From assembly GCF_963082655.1 (NCBI RefSeq), contig NC_081553.1:158449441-158513440 (forward strand): a stretch of DNA of 64,000 bases, in the 5' to 3' direction. A model generated the notes under the pieces. It was not told the origin of the DNA, did not search any database, and worked only from the letters and a program-made list of their open reading frames with translations. The DNA is from Stomoxys calcitrans. Its lineage: Eukaryota; Arthropoda; Insecta; Diptera; Muscidae. Positions 63,861-64,000 of the stretch are shown here, in pieces (the stretch's first letter is position 1; every line of letters begins with the position of its first letter). Made by a program: the position numbers and the translations under genes.

Positions 63861-64000
63861 ATGAAAATACTCCAAATAAATCTAGGTAGAGGGCGACAGG
63901 CCCAAGAGTTAATACTTAAGAAGGCTAAACAAATGAATGGTTATATTGTGCTTATTAGCGAACAGTATAGAAAATGCGAGAAAACTGGTACCAAGTCGTG
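63861..64000 (+). CDS. R1/I-like LINE endonuclease, N-terminus (cut by window edge)
   Basis: An open frame from ATG at 63861 to the window end, reading MKILQINLGRGRQAQELILK and IVLISEQYRK. This is the opening of the apurinic-type endonuclease in R1-related elements, whose frames typically begin MKILQ(I/V)NL and carry (L/I)SE(Q/P) as the second strand with the catalytic glutamate. No stop within the visible 46 codons. The element continues outside. Confidence 0.75.
   Translation, partial: MKILQINLGRGRQAQELILKKAKQMNGYIVLISEQYRKCEKTGTKS

Overview
The window looks like a transposon-rich, probably heterochromatic or gene-poor stretch of a dipteran genome, most likely a calyptrate fly (muscid or blow-fly type). 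That placement is inference. It rests on the interspersed repeats, a tRNA-derived SINE, the mix of I/R1-like LINEs, copia and BEL/Pao elements and mariners, and one host exon resembling the fly ecdysteroid P450 CYP307A. There are no prokaryotic-style genes, CRISPR arrays or operons. Nearly all coding sequence belongs to mobile elements, most of it broken.

Layout. 1-3.05 kb: LINE-B remnant (-) and a LINE-A copy (+). 3.98-9.3 kb: a LINE-A copy (-) split by an almost complete Ty1/copia element (4477-8999, -) with a 5-bp target duplication. 9.71-10.58 kb: internally deleted mariner. 10.63-13.13 kb: an element built of ~130-bp monomers; relatives lie at 21.75-24.32 and 31.93-34.31 kb. 14.08-15.78 kb: LINE-A (-). 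16.19-17.92 kb: RTE-like LINE (+). 17.98-19.21 kb: Tc1-like transposase (-) with a full SINE inserted in its catalytic motif. 19.2-20.7 kb: LINE ORF1/endonuclease pieces (-). 24.549-24.954 kb: first coding exon (-) of a CYP307A (spook/spookier) P450; the rest of that gene would lie beyond base 1, so its first intron would exceed 24 kb and hold all the elements just listed. 25.6-30.5 kb: LINE-C and two LINE-A copies. 31.86-39.24 kb: an old second copia (-) broken up by LINE-A and a monomer element. 39.3-41.93 kb: two LINE-B copies head to head. 42.394-52.030 kb: a young, apparently intact BEL/Pao element (+). 52.78-53.94 kb: a ~155-bp monomer repeat element. 54.0-64.0 kb: LINE pieces, mariner derivatives including a fold-back form, and AT-rich degenerate repeats; a new LINE endonuclease begins at the right edge.

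The most unusual item is in the BEL/Pao element. Between the 1758-codon gag-pol frame and the 3' LTR, where an env-like gene sometimes sits, is an intact 290-codon ORF. It encodes three zinc knuckles and a retropepsin but no polymerase. Other strong observations are a mariner whose 3' end has been replaced by an inverted ~205-bp copy of its own 5' end, several nested insertions with readable target duplications, and LINE-A 3' ends made of CCTAA-like units.

Family names such as LINE-A, LINE-B and repeat-E are local labels used only here. No database search was possible, so clade assignments rest on recognisable protein motifs.
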